A stretch of DNA of 64,000 nucleotides, taken from contig DATKPQ010000143.1 in NCBI GenBank assembly GCA_035523995.1, forward strand, positions 8,874-72,873, written 5' to 3'. Positions 25,156 to 33,444 of this stretch are shown here, piece by piece; within the stretch, counting starts at the first letter, position 1; each line of letters begins with the position of its first letter. The stretch comes from JASHVB01 sp035523995 (GTDB taxonomy: Bacteria > Pseudomonadota > Alphaproteobacteria > Acetobacterales > Acetobacteraceae). The position numbers and the translations under genes are program-made. The notes below the pieces were generated by a model. That model was not told the origin of the DNA and did no database searches. It saw only the letters and a list, made by a program, of their open reading frames with translations.

Positions 25156-26046
25156 ATGTCCATGAGTTATACCGAGATAGGCCACCAACTGCGGGCCTAT
25201 CGCCTTGAGTCGGGGCTGCGCGCAGAGGAAATTGCTGCCCGCCTGGGCGTGTCGCGCGCCGCGCTCTACCGCTACGAGAAGGGCGAGGTCATCAAGCTCG
25301 ACACCCTCAAGCGCCTCGCCGAACTGCTGAAAATCTCTCCACTCTCCTTGCTCGGCATCGGCGTCACGTACTGCAACCGTCCGATCGGCTATTTCGAACG
25401 CGTCCGCCAGATCGAGGAAACCGCCGACCAGATCCTGCAATTGTTCGGGCCGGTCTGCTACCTGACCACATCGGCGTCATACGACGCTGCCCTGGCGGAG
25501 GCATTCGAGGAAGTTGCCGACCAGGCCGGCCACGAGCGTACGGCGATGCGCAGCATGGCAGAACAAGTGCTGAACATCCTGGCGGCGCGCAAGCGGATGT
25601 ACGCGATGCGGCGGCCAGGGATCATCGCCATGGTCTCGCTGGCCTCGGTGCAGCGCATGCTGGAGACGGGGATCGCCGGCAGCGCCGCGGTGTCCGACCG
25701 CGTGCGCGCCATCTGCCGCGACGTTGCCGTCAGCGAGATCGAAAACATGGCGCATCTTATGGAGACCGAGCCGATGGGCCTGCAGTTCGGCTTGCTCGCC
25801 GGCGCGGAGCCAAGTTCGGCGTTCAAGATCCTGCGTGCGCGCGACCGGGTCAGCCTGGCGATCAACCCGTTCCGGACGGACACCCACCCCAGTGCGCATA
25901 CTGGCGTCGCCATGATCACCGGGGCGGATGAGGCGATCGCCGCCCATCAGCGCGTGGCGGAGGCGGGCTGGCGCGAGGCTGTGAAGGGTGCGGCGGGGGC
26001 AGCCAAGCTGCGCCAATTGCTCCGCACACGGATAGCGGTCGCGTAG
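25156..26046 (+). CDS. XRE-type helix-turn-helix regulator
   Basis: 296 residues. Residues 8-62 (IGHQLRAYRLESGLRAEEIAARLGVSRAALYRYEKGEVIKLDTLKRLAELL) form a lambda-Cro/XRE HTH. The remainder (about 75-290) is a helical region with no motif I recognise; it has IEETADQILQLFG and LLAGAEPSSAFKIL and may bind a ligand or dimerise. A strong ribosome site (GGGAGGGG) precedes ATG 25156. It stands alone between degraded transposase DNA on both sides, so its target genes are not obvious. The codon use is normal for the genome, unlike the flanks, which suggests a resident gene left in an eroded island. Confidence 0.85.
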   Translation: MSMSYTEIGHQLRAYRLESGLRAEEIAARLGVSRAALYRYEKGEVIKLDTLKRLAELLKISPLSLLGIGVTYCNRPIGYFERVRQIEETADQILQLFGPVCYLTTSASYDAALAEAFEEVADQAGHERTAMRSMAEQVLNILAARKRMYAMRRPGIIAMVSLASVQRMLETGIAGSAAVSDRVRAICRDVAVSEIENMAHLMETEPMGLQFGLLAGAEPSSAFKILRARDRVSLAINPFRTDTHPSAHTGVAMITGADEAIAAHQRVAEAGWREAVKGAAGAAKLRQLLRTRIAVA

Positions 26047-26592
26047 AGGCCGCAGTCCATCTGGTACCATTCTCGCAAATGACCCTCTCGCAAATGACCC
26101 GTGCCGGGATGCTGGGAGCAGGAAATTAACGACTGCTTAACGCGATGCCCCCAGTCTGGATAGCCCACCCAGGGGCGGACGACCCGCTTGCGTGCTACCG
26201 GTTTCGCCGATAAAACGCATTCCGCTTCGCTGGTTGGAACCAGCAAGAGAATTTGTCACTCCGCAAGTACGGCCATCTTGGTGGCAGCGCGATCTCAACC
26301 GTTGAGAATCAATACCGATCCGTGTACCTATGCGGTTGGGGGTGATTCGACATTTGCAGTGCCTGGGTGGTAACGCGCAGCGGCAGGGGTATTGGTGCCG
26401 GCCGGAGGCTTCCGTGTGAAACGGTTGTAAGGACAATAAGACACTCCTTGCGGCTCGTATTCTGATGCTGACGCATCGATCCCACCGCCGATGGCAATGT
26501 CGGTCCACGACGCTGGAGACTGGGATTGAATCGTTGCGATCACAACGCTAGGTGCCGTCTGCGCGAGGTTTGGCATGAGGGGAGGAGGGGTC
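26047..26592. other. Gene-free gap with a short 15-bp direct duplication
   Basis: No gene recognised. Bases 26071-26100 are an exact tandem duplication of TCTCGCAAATGACCC. The rest has lower GC and no coding pattern. Confidence 0.5.
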
Positions 26593-26859
26593 ATGGAGCA
26601 GCGCGTGCTTACGGCGGCGGAACGGGACAAATTGAGGCAACTCTACGAGGATCACTGGCGAGCCAGCACACACGCTGCTGCCCTTCTGACACGGTACGGA
26701 TTGGAATCTAAGGCATTTCTAAGAGCCGACAAGGCGACTGGAGAAATATGGCGTCGCATCCGCGAACTTCGGGGCGATGCTGGCACACAACCGGATGCTA
26801 CCGGACCCGAGGTGGAGACCAGGCAGCAATGGGCCTTGACCGAAGTCGGCAATTGTTGA
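26593..26859 (+). CDS. Small hypothetical protein
   Basis: 88 residues, MEQRVLTAAERDKLRQLYEDHW..., ending QQWALTEVGNC. Predominantly helical and charged. No family recognised. It is kept as a gene because the ATG at 26593 has an exceptionally strong ribosome site (GGAGGAGGGG, 2 nt spacer to TC-ATG). The protein has normal amino-acid composition with a plausible helix (LTRYGLESKAFLRADKATGEIWRRIRELRG cut here into two parts at Ala/Asp). It lies in the decay zone with no operon partner. Confidence 0.45.
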   Translation: MEQRVLTAAERDKLRQLYEDHWRASTHAAALLTRYGLESKAFLRADKATGEIWRRIRELRGDAGTQPDATGPEVETRQQWALTEVGNC

Positions 26860-27028
26860 TAGCTGGCCTTACCAGGTAGCCTGGCGCCGGATTCGCAAAT
26901 TGACGCCTCGATTCGTGCCGCCGGCGATGCCTCGATGGCGGCAAGCGATAGGCTGGATTCGCACCGTCATTCTGGTCGACGGTTCAGCTGGGGGCCGTCT
27001 CCAAACCCCATGTCATTGAGATGCAGGA

Positions 27029-27190
27029 TCAAACCATTCCCGGCGTCGTGCATTGCAGGGCAAAGATTTGCGCCTGGCGATATAGCGGCAAACTATCGCA
27101 GAATATGTTGACCAGGACAGGCGCGAGTAGCGCCCGGATGATCAAGCTGCCGTAGGTCGGGCCGCGAAGCGGGCTGACGCCCCGGAAGCG
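27029..27190 (-). pseudogene. IS66-family transposase fragment
   Basis: The - strand translation contains LLAPVLVNIFCDSLPLYRQAQIFALQ, close to the IS66 TnpC segment LLAxVLVxKYxDHLPLYRQxQIxAR. Only about 50 residues of the transposase can be recognised, with no intact flanks. Confidence 0.5.
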
Positions 27191-27578
27191 ATCAGCGGGC
27201 CTGGCCGCCCGGGGGCCGGTGCCAGCCATGCTCGCACGCCCGAGTCCTGCTTGACCGCGCCGAACGAGTTGTACCATGCCATCCGCTTGAGCGGTGTGGC
27301 GGGTGATCGTCCCCAGCTTGGAGATGATCGGAAAATTACGATTGTCCAGACTCTTCTTCTCGTGCAAGGGGGGTAACGGCGGAGGCTGTGGCTTGTTTGA
27401 AATCTAATTGCTTGTTCAAGCGGTCATGCTCGGCAATATTGAATCCGACATCGATAATGGGCTGCCGAACGGTGTGGTACCGAATTCAGACGGACACCAA
27501 GTACAGCGAGTCGCAATTACGCTGACGTAGTACGGCGCAAAAATTTTCTGGCATAAGCGCAAGGCTCTTTCAGCATGT

Positions 27579-27776
27579 TCAGCGCGATTTGGCAGCCCGC
27601 TGATAGCGCGCGTAGAATGCCATCGGAGCATGCTTCAGATGGGCCAGGCTGTCAAAGTCGCTTGGCGTGGGCACCTTTCGCTGGACGATAGAGAATTGCA
27701 CCTCGAGTTGGTTGAGTCTACTACGCGTGGCGTAGACATCCACCCGATTAAGCGCCGCCAGCGCCGCTCCATCCAT
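27579..27776 (-). pseudogene. IS630-like transposase C-terminal fragment
   Basis: The - strand translation contains SRLNQLEVQFSIVQRKVPTP and SDFDSLAHLKHAPMAFYARYQ. This corresponds to the C-terminal HASWLNQVExxFSIVQRKxLTPNDF...LxAFxxRY region of IS630-type DDE transposases. The catalytic Asp residues lie upstream in the intact gene and are not present in frame here. Confidence 0.6.
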
Positions 27777-27996
27777 ATCCGCATCACCGCGGACGATGGA
27801 GTTGCCCCGCCAAATTTCGATCGGCTTCTATGCGTGGAGCTTGGCCTTTCGTGGTTAGGGCCGCCGACGGCGAAGGGGGCGTTTAATCGGACCGGAGCCG
27901 TGATCCGGAAGCGCACCGATCGGCGCCAAATCGTTGCGCACATCAGGACGACGGCACCTCGCTTGAGTTAGCCGGCTTCGTTTAGAGGGGATTCGT

Positions 27997-28500
27997 ATGT
28001 GTATCGGCTCAAGTGGGCGGTCTGCTCGCGCAGGCCGTCGGCACGGTCCTCAAACTACCGTGCAAACACCTATTCAAAACCCTCCAGCCCCATTGCCGCG
28101 GGGCGTCGTCGATGTGGCGACGGAAGCACGAGCCGCGCTGACCGCGTTGGAAGATACCGCGCGCCGTCGCTTCGTAGCCCTGCAAATGGCGATCGAACCG
28201 CTTCTGGCGGCCAAGGCCGATCCCAACGATTGCCAGAATTGCCTGCGTGCACTGCTTGCAGGAGCGATCGACCGTGCCGACAGTGGCGTGCTGATAACTG
28301 CAATGCGGCGCGGCGACAGTGTCGCTATCGAGATTCTCGATGACGGCAGCATTAAGTCGGTCGCGCACGACTTGCCGAAATTCGAAATTGTGCCCCCGGG
28401 ATTGGCAGTGGCGGCCGAGTACCTGCCACAACATGGCGTAAAGGTGACATTACGGCTACCATACGCGCAGATTGATCCCATAGGCGATGCCGGGACCTGA
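27997..28500 (+). CDS. Small orphan protein with HATPase-like region
   Basis: 167 residues. The part from about residue 60 (LQMAIEPLLAAK...NCLRALLAGAIDRADSGVLITAMRRGDSVAIEILDDG) resembles the N-box and first strands of a GHKL/histidine-kinase ATPase domain. It is followed by VKVTLRLPYA, which matches the final strand of such domains. The Gly-rich G1/G2 boxes are not clear, so ATP binding may be lost. The N-terminal 35 residues are Arg/Pro-rich and disordered-looking. ATG 27997 follows AGAGGGG with 6 nt spacing. It could be a stand-alone regulator or a truncated kinase; it borders a degraded region. Confidence 0.5.
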   Translation: MCIGSSGRSARAGRRHGPQTTVQTPIQNPPAPLPRGVVDVATEARAALTALEDTARRRFVALQMAIEPLLAAKADPNDCQNCLRALLAGAIDRADSGVLITAMRRGDSVAIEILDDGSIKSVAHDLPKFEIVPPGLAVAAEYLPQHGVKVTLRLPYAQIDPIGDAGT

Positions 28501-28595
28501 AAGAGCGCGGCAACGCGTGACAGCGCGCTGAGATCCGCCGGATCTGGGTTCGGCACTTACGAGGGGCATGACTCGCGCTGCTCCAACAGTCGGCA

Positions 28596-29897
28596 CTATG
28601 CGCCGCTGACGCGCCAGATCACGTTCCCCACATCGTCCGCCATCAGCACAGCCCCATCAGACCCGATGGCCACCCCCACCGGGCGCCCGTATGCGTCCTT
28701 CTCGTCGGCCGAGAGAAAGCCCGACAGGATGTCGCGCGGCGCACCGGAGGGACGGCCATTCGCAAACGGCACGAACACCAGTTTGTAGCCGCTGAGCTTG
28801 CTGCGATTCCACGACCCATGCTGGCCAATCGCCATGCCGTCGGGAAAGCCGGGCAACGTGCCGGCGGGCAGCCAGCATAGACCGAGCGATGCGGTGTGGC
28901 CGCCCAGCGCATAATCCGGCGTGATCGCCTTCGCCACCATCGCCGGATTCTGCGGCACCCTGTCGTCCACCGTCGGCCCCCAGTAGCAATAGGGCCAGCC
29001 GTAGAAGCCGCCTTCGCGCACCGAAGTCAGATAGTCAGGCGGCGTTTCATCCCCCAACCCGTCGCGCTCGTTCACCACGGTCCAAAGCACGCCGGTGCCG
29101 GGCTCCCATGCCGTGCCAACGGCGTTGCGCAGGCCGGATGCGAAGATGCGATCCGTGCCGCTGGCGATATCGAATTCGTGGATCGCGGCGCGGCCTTCCT
29201 CGGCCTCCATGCCAAAATCCGCGATGTTGGAGAGCGAGCCGACGCCGATATAGATTTTGCGCTCGTCGGGGCTTGGCAGCAGGCTGCGCGTCCAGTGGCC
29301 CGCCGGCTTGAATGTCGCAAGCTGACGTCCCTGCGCAGTGATACGCATCGCCCCCGGCGTGTACGGAAAAGCCACCAATCCGTCCGTGTTGCCGACATAG
29401 AATGTGTCGTTCAACAGGGCCATGCCGAACGGCTGGTTCAGGCCGTCGAGAAACACCTCGCGGACTTCCGCGACACCGTCGCCGTCGGCGTCACGGAGCA
29501 ATGTAATGCGATTGGCACTGACGCCCATCGCATCGGCGCGGCGCATGGTCGTAACCATTGCGTAGTCGAAAATAGACCGTGGCGGCCGGTCTGCGCTCAT
29601 CGACTCGGCCACCAGAACATCACCGTTCGGCAGTACCTCGATCCAGCGAGGGTGGTCGAGATCGCTCGCGAATGCATTGACCTTGAGGCCGGGCGCCGCG
29701 ATGGGGGTCTGCCTTTGTGGCCAACCCCGCGCGGTCGGCATCTTCAGCGTCGGGATCGCGCCCTGCGGTCTCGCCTCGGGAATCCTGGGGCTGGCACCCC
29801 AGGCCGGTGTCGGGTCGCCTTGACGCATCCGCCGTAACTGCAGCGCTGCCCCACCGACGAATGCGACCACTTGTGAAAAAGCATTCGAAAAACTCAC
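28596..29897 (-). CDS. Sorbosone dehydrogenase-type beta-propeller protein
   Basis: 433 residues starting at a GTG at 29897, which has GGGAGAC upstream; the frame stays open further but without similarity. Pattern: a single N-terminal hydrophobic helix (FSQVVAFVGGAALQL), then a six-bladed propeller with LDHPRWIEVLPNGDVLVAES, ITLLRDADGDGVAEVREVFLDGLNQPFGMAL, GHWTRSLLPSPDERKIYIGVGSLSN and GQHGSWNRSKLSGYKLVFVPF. This is the glucose/L-sorbosone dehydrogenase fold, which often carries PQQ or heme. It is probably exported to the periplasm and membrane-tethered. No neighbouring cytochrome gene. Substrate not determinable. Confidence 0.85.
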   Translation of the reverse strand: MSFSNAFSQVVAFVGGAALQLRRMRQGDPTPAWGASPRIPEARPQGAIPTLKMPTARGWPQRQTPIAAPGLKVNAFASDLDHPRWIEVLPNGDVLVAESMSADRPPRSIFDYAMVTTMRRADAMGVSANRITLLRDADGDGVAEVREVFLDGLNQPFGMALLNDTFYVGNTDGLVAFPYTPGAMRITAQGRQLATFKPAGHWTRSLLPSPDERKIYIGVGSLSNIADFGMEAEEGRAAIHEFDIASGTDRIFASGLRNAVGTAWEPGTGVLWTVVNERDGLGDETPPDYLTSVREGGFYGWPYCYWGPTVDDRVPQNPAMVAKAITPDYALGGHTASLGLCWLPAGTLPGFPDGMAIGQHGSWNRSKLSGYKLVFVPFANGRPSGAPRDILSGFLSADEKDAYGRPVGVAIGSDGAVLMADDVGNVIWRVSGA

Positions 29898-30123
29898 CCG
29901 ACTGTCTCCCTCTTCTTGTAATCGCGGCGACGACCTCGCATGCGTTCGCGCCGCGAACGCTATACCCAAGTTTGTACAATGCCACCAAGTGCGGCCGCTC
30001 GGGTTACCGTGCCGGCCGGTTCTTTCGCGTTCGGTCGAGATATGGGCATACAGCAGCGCGGCGCTACGGCCGGCTTCTCGGACCGATCACAAAGGATGAC
30101 TCGCATAAGACTGTTGACCAAGC

Positions 30124-30640
30124 GCTTACGCCTGCCGGCGACGTCGCCAAGGGCAGCTATAGCGGCACCGCGGCAATTCGGCAGCCCGACGGCACGTTGC
30201 GGGCGCGGGAGGTCCAGGTGCATACCGCCGCGGTGAGTCTCGCCGGCCGCCACGACAAGGCGGCCAAGCTGCTGCACAGGGCGCTGGCCGAGCGTCATCG
30301 GCAGCTCACGTTTCGCGACGCCGTCGTGATGCGCGACGCACGCATCCGTGATTTGCATGAGCTTTGGCGCAGCGCGTCGCCTCGGAACCGATAGCTGCTG
30401 GCGACGGCAGCGCCATGCCTCGGCAAGTCTGCGCGCGGCGGCAGAGCATGCGGCGGCATCCTGTTGCGCAACGACGGCGGGATCGAAAATCACCTGCACC
30501 TGCTTGGCGGCCTGACCAGCCGGGCAGACATCGCGGTCTTCCCGGTCGATTGCATCAGTCACCACGCCGCGCATGGTGAAGCAACTGTGCCGCCAGGCGG
30601 GCAATGCCACGGGGGACCGCGGGTTGCGCCGCATCGCTAT
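30124..30640 (+). pseudogene. Broken DUF2325-type gene
   Basis: Two frames are needed. The first reads AGDVAKGSY...LHRALAERHRQLTFRDAVVMRDARIRDLHEL and ends at a stop at 30394. The second, from about 30464, reads RNDGGIENHLHLLGGLTSRADIAVFPVDCISHHAA. This matches the DUF2325 core (H/N-DGGIE.....L..L...AD...FPVDC.SH.A). After another frame change it continues as VKQLCRQAGNATG, the final DUF2325 helix. The gene is broken at least twice and is not functional. Confidence 0.6.
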
Positions 30641-30698
30641 ATCCATCTAAATATCACGTTGTACACCATCACGCCATTGCCATGAAAGTTGCCGCCTG

Positions 30699-33053
30699 AT
30701 GAATGCGCCGTTCGATCCGTCGTTGCTGATGAATGAAAAGTTTGCCGTCGGCCAGCCCGTCTCGCGCAAGGAGGATCCCGTCCTGCTGCGCGGTCAGGGC
30801 CGCTATACCGACGATCTCAACCTGCCCTGCCAGCTTTATGGCGTCATGCTGCGTAGCCGGATCGCGCATGGCACCTTGCGTGGGCTGGACACCGACATCG
30901 CACGCACCATGCCAGGCGTGCATTTGGTCATAACCGCCGCCGACCTTGATGAAGCCGGCATCCGCAACATGGCCGCCGCCGCGGGCAAGAATTTCGACGG
31001 CACGCCAACGCCGCGTCCGCCGCAACGGCCACTTGCGACCGGCCGGGTTCGCTATGTCGGCGAGCCGATCGCGATGGTGGTCGCGGACACGCCGAAGCTT
31101 GCCAAGGACGCCGCCGAATCGATCTTCGCCGATATCGACCCGCTGCCCGCGGTGACCACCGCCAGCGCAGCGGCGGCGCCCGATGCACCGCGGCTGCACG
31201 AGGAAGCGCCCGGCAATGTCTGCATGGATTTCCATTACGGCGACACGGAAAAGGTTGCCGCCGCCTTCGCGCGTGCGGCGCATGTCACGCGGCTGCCGCT
31301 GCGCAACAACCGCATCGTCGTCTGCCCGATGGAACCACGCTCTGCGATCGGCGAGTATGACTCGGACGCTGATCGCCTGATCTTGCGCCTTGGCTGCCAG
31401 GGCGTGTTCGGCCAGCGCAACCTGCTGTCCTCCATCCTCGGCGTGCCGGTGGAGAAAATCCGCGTGCTCACCGGTAATGTCGGCGGATCGTTCGGCATGA
31501 AGGCGTCGGCCTATCCCGAATATATTTGTCTGCTGCACGCCGCGCGCGCGTTGCGCCGCCCGGTGAAATGGACCGACGAACGCTCGGAAAGCTTTCTGTC
31601 CGACAGCCACGGCCGGGATCATGAAATGACCGCCGAGCTGGCGCTGGATGCGGAGGGCAAATTCCTCGCGCTGCGAGTCACCGGCTACGGCAATCTCGGC
31701 GCCTGGCTGAGCAATGCCACGACCATTCCGCCCACCGTGAACACGGTGAAGAACATTATCGGCGTCTATGCGACGCCGCTGATCGAAGTATCGTCGAAAT
31801 GCATGTTCACCAACACCACGCCGGTTGGCGCCTATCGCGGTGCCGGGCGGCCCGAGGGCAACTACTACATGGAGCGGCTGGTGGAGACGGCGGCCCGCGA
31901 GATGGGCATCGATCGGGTCGAACTGCGTCGCCGCAACCACATTGCGCCGGAGCAAATGCCGTATCGTGCACCGTCGGGCATGCTGTACGACAGCGGCGAG
32001 TTTCCATTGGTGATGGAGAAGGCGCTGAGGGCGGCGGATTGGGATGGCTACGCTGCCCGCCAGGCGGAGGCGCAAGCGCGCGGCAAGGTGCGTGGCCGTG
32101 GCATCGGCCACTATCTGGAAGTCACCGCCGATGCCGGTAGCGAAATGGGCGGCATCCGTTTCGAACCCGATGGCACCGTGACGATCATCACCGGCACGCT
32201 GGATTATGGCCAGGGCCACGCCTCGCCGTTCGCACAGGTGTTGTCCAATCGGCTTGGCGTGCCGTTCGAGAAAATCAGGCTGCTGCAAGGCGATTCTGAT
32301 GAACTGGTTGCGGGCGGCGGCACCGGCGGCTCACGCTCGATGATGCAAAGCGGCGGCGCGATCGTCGAGGCCGGCGAGATCGTCATCAGGCAGGGCAAAC
32401 TGGTGGCGGCGCATTTCCTGGAAGTGGCGGTGGAGGACATCGAATTCTTCCGCGGCCGTTTCAGCATCGCTGGCACCGATCGCGGCATTCACATCATGGA
32501 TCTGGCCGCGGAACTGCGTACAGCGGCGTCGTTGCCGGACGATGTGCCACGCACGCTCGACGTGCGGCACGTCTTCAAGGGTGTGCCGTCGGCGTTCCCC
32601 AACGGGTGCCATATCGCCGAGGTCGAGGTCGATCCCGACACTGGGATGGTAGAGATCGTCCGCTATACAACGGTCAACGATTTTGGCGTGCTGGTGAATC
32701 CGATGCTGGTCGAGGGCCAGGTGCATGGCGGCATTGCGCAAGGCGTTGGCCAGGCGCTGCTGGAGAGCGTGGTCTATGACGAGGACGGCCAGATGCTGAC
32801 CGGCTCCTACATGGATTACGGGCTGCCGCGCGCGTCCGATCTGCCGGGCCTGGGCTTTCAAAGCCATCCGGTGCCTGCCCGCACCAATCCGTTGGGTGCC
32901 AAAGGCTGCGGCGAAGCAGGTTGCGCGGGTTCAATGCCAGCGGTGATGAACGCGCTGGTCGATGCGCTGTCGGAATTCGGTATCACCCATATCGACATGC
33001 CCGCGACGCCGCATCGCATCTGGCAGGCGATCCAGCCAGGACGCGGCGGGTAG
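30699..33053 (+). CDS. Molybdopterin-binding subunit, xanthine dehydrogenase/CoxL family
   Basis: 784 residues, typical size for the large subunit of molybdenum hydroxylases. Domains: N-terminal a/b hammerhead (VSRKEDPVLLRGQGRYTDDLNLPCQLYGVMLRS), then Mo-pterin domains with GNVGGSFGMKASAYPEY, TPVGAYRGAGRPEG, TLDYGQGHASPFAQVL and the terminal GAKGCGEAGCAGSMPAVMNAL. The Glu in GCGEAG corresponds to the catalytic base. The AYRGAGRPE motif indicates an aldehyde/CO-dehydrogenase-like, not classic CoxL (no AYRCSFR). The FAD and 2Fe-2S subunits (CoxM/CoxS) are absent on both sides, so the partner must be elsewhere. Start ATG 30699. Confidence 0.88.
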   Translation: MNAPFDPSLLMNEKFAVGQPVSRKEDPVLLRGQGRYTDDLNLPCQLYGVMLRSRIAHGTLRGLDTDIARTMPGVHLVITAADLDEAGIRNMAAAAGKNFDGTPTPRPPQRPLATGRVRYVGEPIAMVVADTPKLAKDAAESIFADIDPLPAVTTASAAAAPDAPRLHEEAPGNVCMDFHYGDTEKVAAAFARAAHVTRLPLRNNRIVVCPMEPRSAIGEYDSDADRLILRLGCQGVFGQRNLLSSILGVPVEKIRVLTGNVGGSFGMKASAYPEYICLLHAARALRRPVKWTDERSESFLSDSHGRDHEMTAELALDAEGKFLALRVTGYGNLGAWLSNATTIPPTVNTVKNIIGVYATPLIEVSSKCMFTNTTPVGAYRGAGRPEGNYYMERLVETAAREMGIDRVELRRRNHIAPEQMPYRAPSGMLYDSGEFPLVMEKALRAADWDGYAARQAEAQARGKVRGRGIGHYLEVTADAGSEMGGIRFEPDGTVTIITGTLDYGQGHASPFAQVLSNRLGVPFEKIRLLQGDSDELVAGGGTGGSRSMMQSGGAIVEAGEIVIRQGKLVAAHFLEVAVEDIEFFRGRFSIAGTDRGIHIMDLAAELRTAASLPDDVPRTLDVRHVFKGVPSAFPNGCHIAEVEVDPDTGMVEIVRYTTVNDFGVLVNPMLVEGQVHGGIAQGVGQALLESVVYDEDGQMLTGSYMDYGLPRASDLPGLGFQSHPVPARTNPLGAKGCGEAGCAGSMPAVMNALVDALSEFGITHIDMPATPHRIWQAIQPGRGG

Positions 33054-33323
33054 CACAGTCAGACAGCTATGACACGTTCGTTATTGGCATCGACGGCGTC
33101 ACGCCGGTCGTCTTCCAATGAACAAGCGTCCGCGCTTCCAAATCACCGTCGCGTTCCCTCGCAAAGTTTCCTCGGTGAGACAGCTTGCCTGATTGTAATG
33201 AGCAAATGGCCCACTACCCGTGCCGTCGCTCATGCGCGTCGCTGCTGCGGTCGTTTGCCGCTCAGATGAACCGGGCGCACTGGGGGTAGGTAGAGCGCCC
33301 ATGCGATGACAGGAGCGTGAGAA
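33054..33323. other. Gap without gene
   Basis: Between the CoxL-like stop and the ligD terminator. No coding pattern or repeat recognised. Confidence 0.4.
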
Positions 33324-33352
33324 ACAAAAAGGCGGTGCCCGAGGGCACCGCC
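33324..33352 (-). terminator. Rho-independent terminator of ligD
   Basis: Read on the - strand: GGCGGTGCCC, a TC loop, GGGCACCGCC, then TTTTTG. A perfect 10-bp GC stem with a U tract, about 90 nt past the ligD stop on the same strand. Confidence 0.85.
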
Positions 33353-33444
33353 AAGTTTGGGGGGGAAACGTCACGCAGCGAACGGGAATACCGCCCGCCG
33401 CACTCCTCTAGATTAGACGCCTGCGGAAAAAATCAACCTCACAC

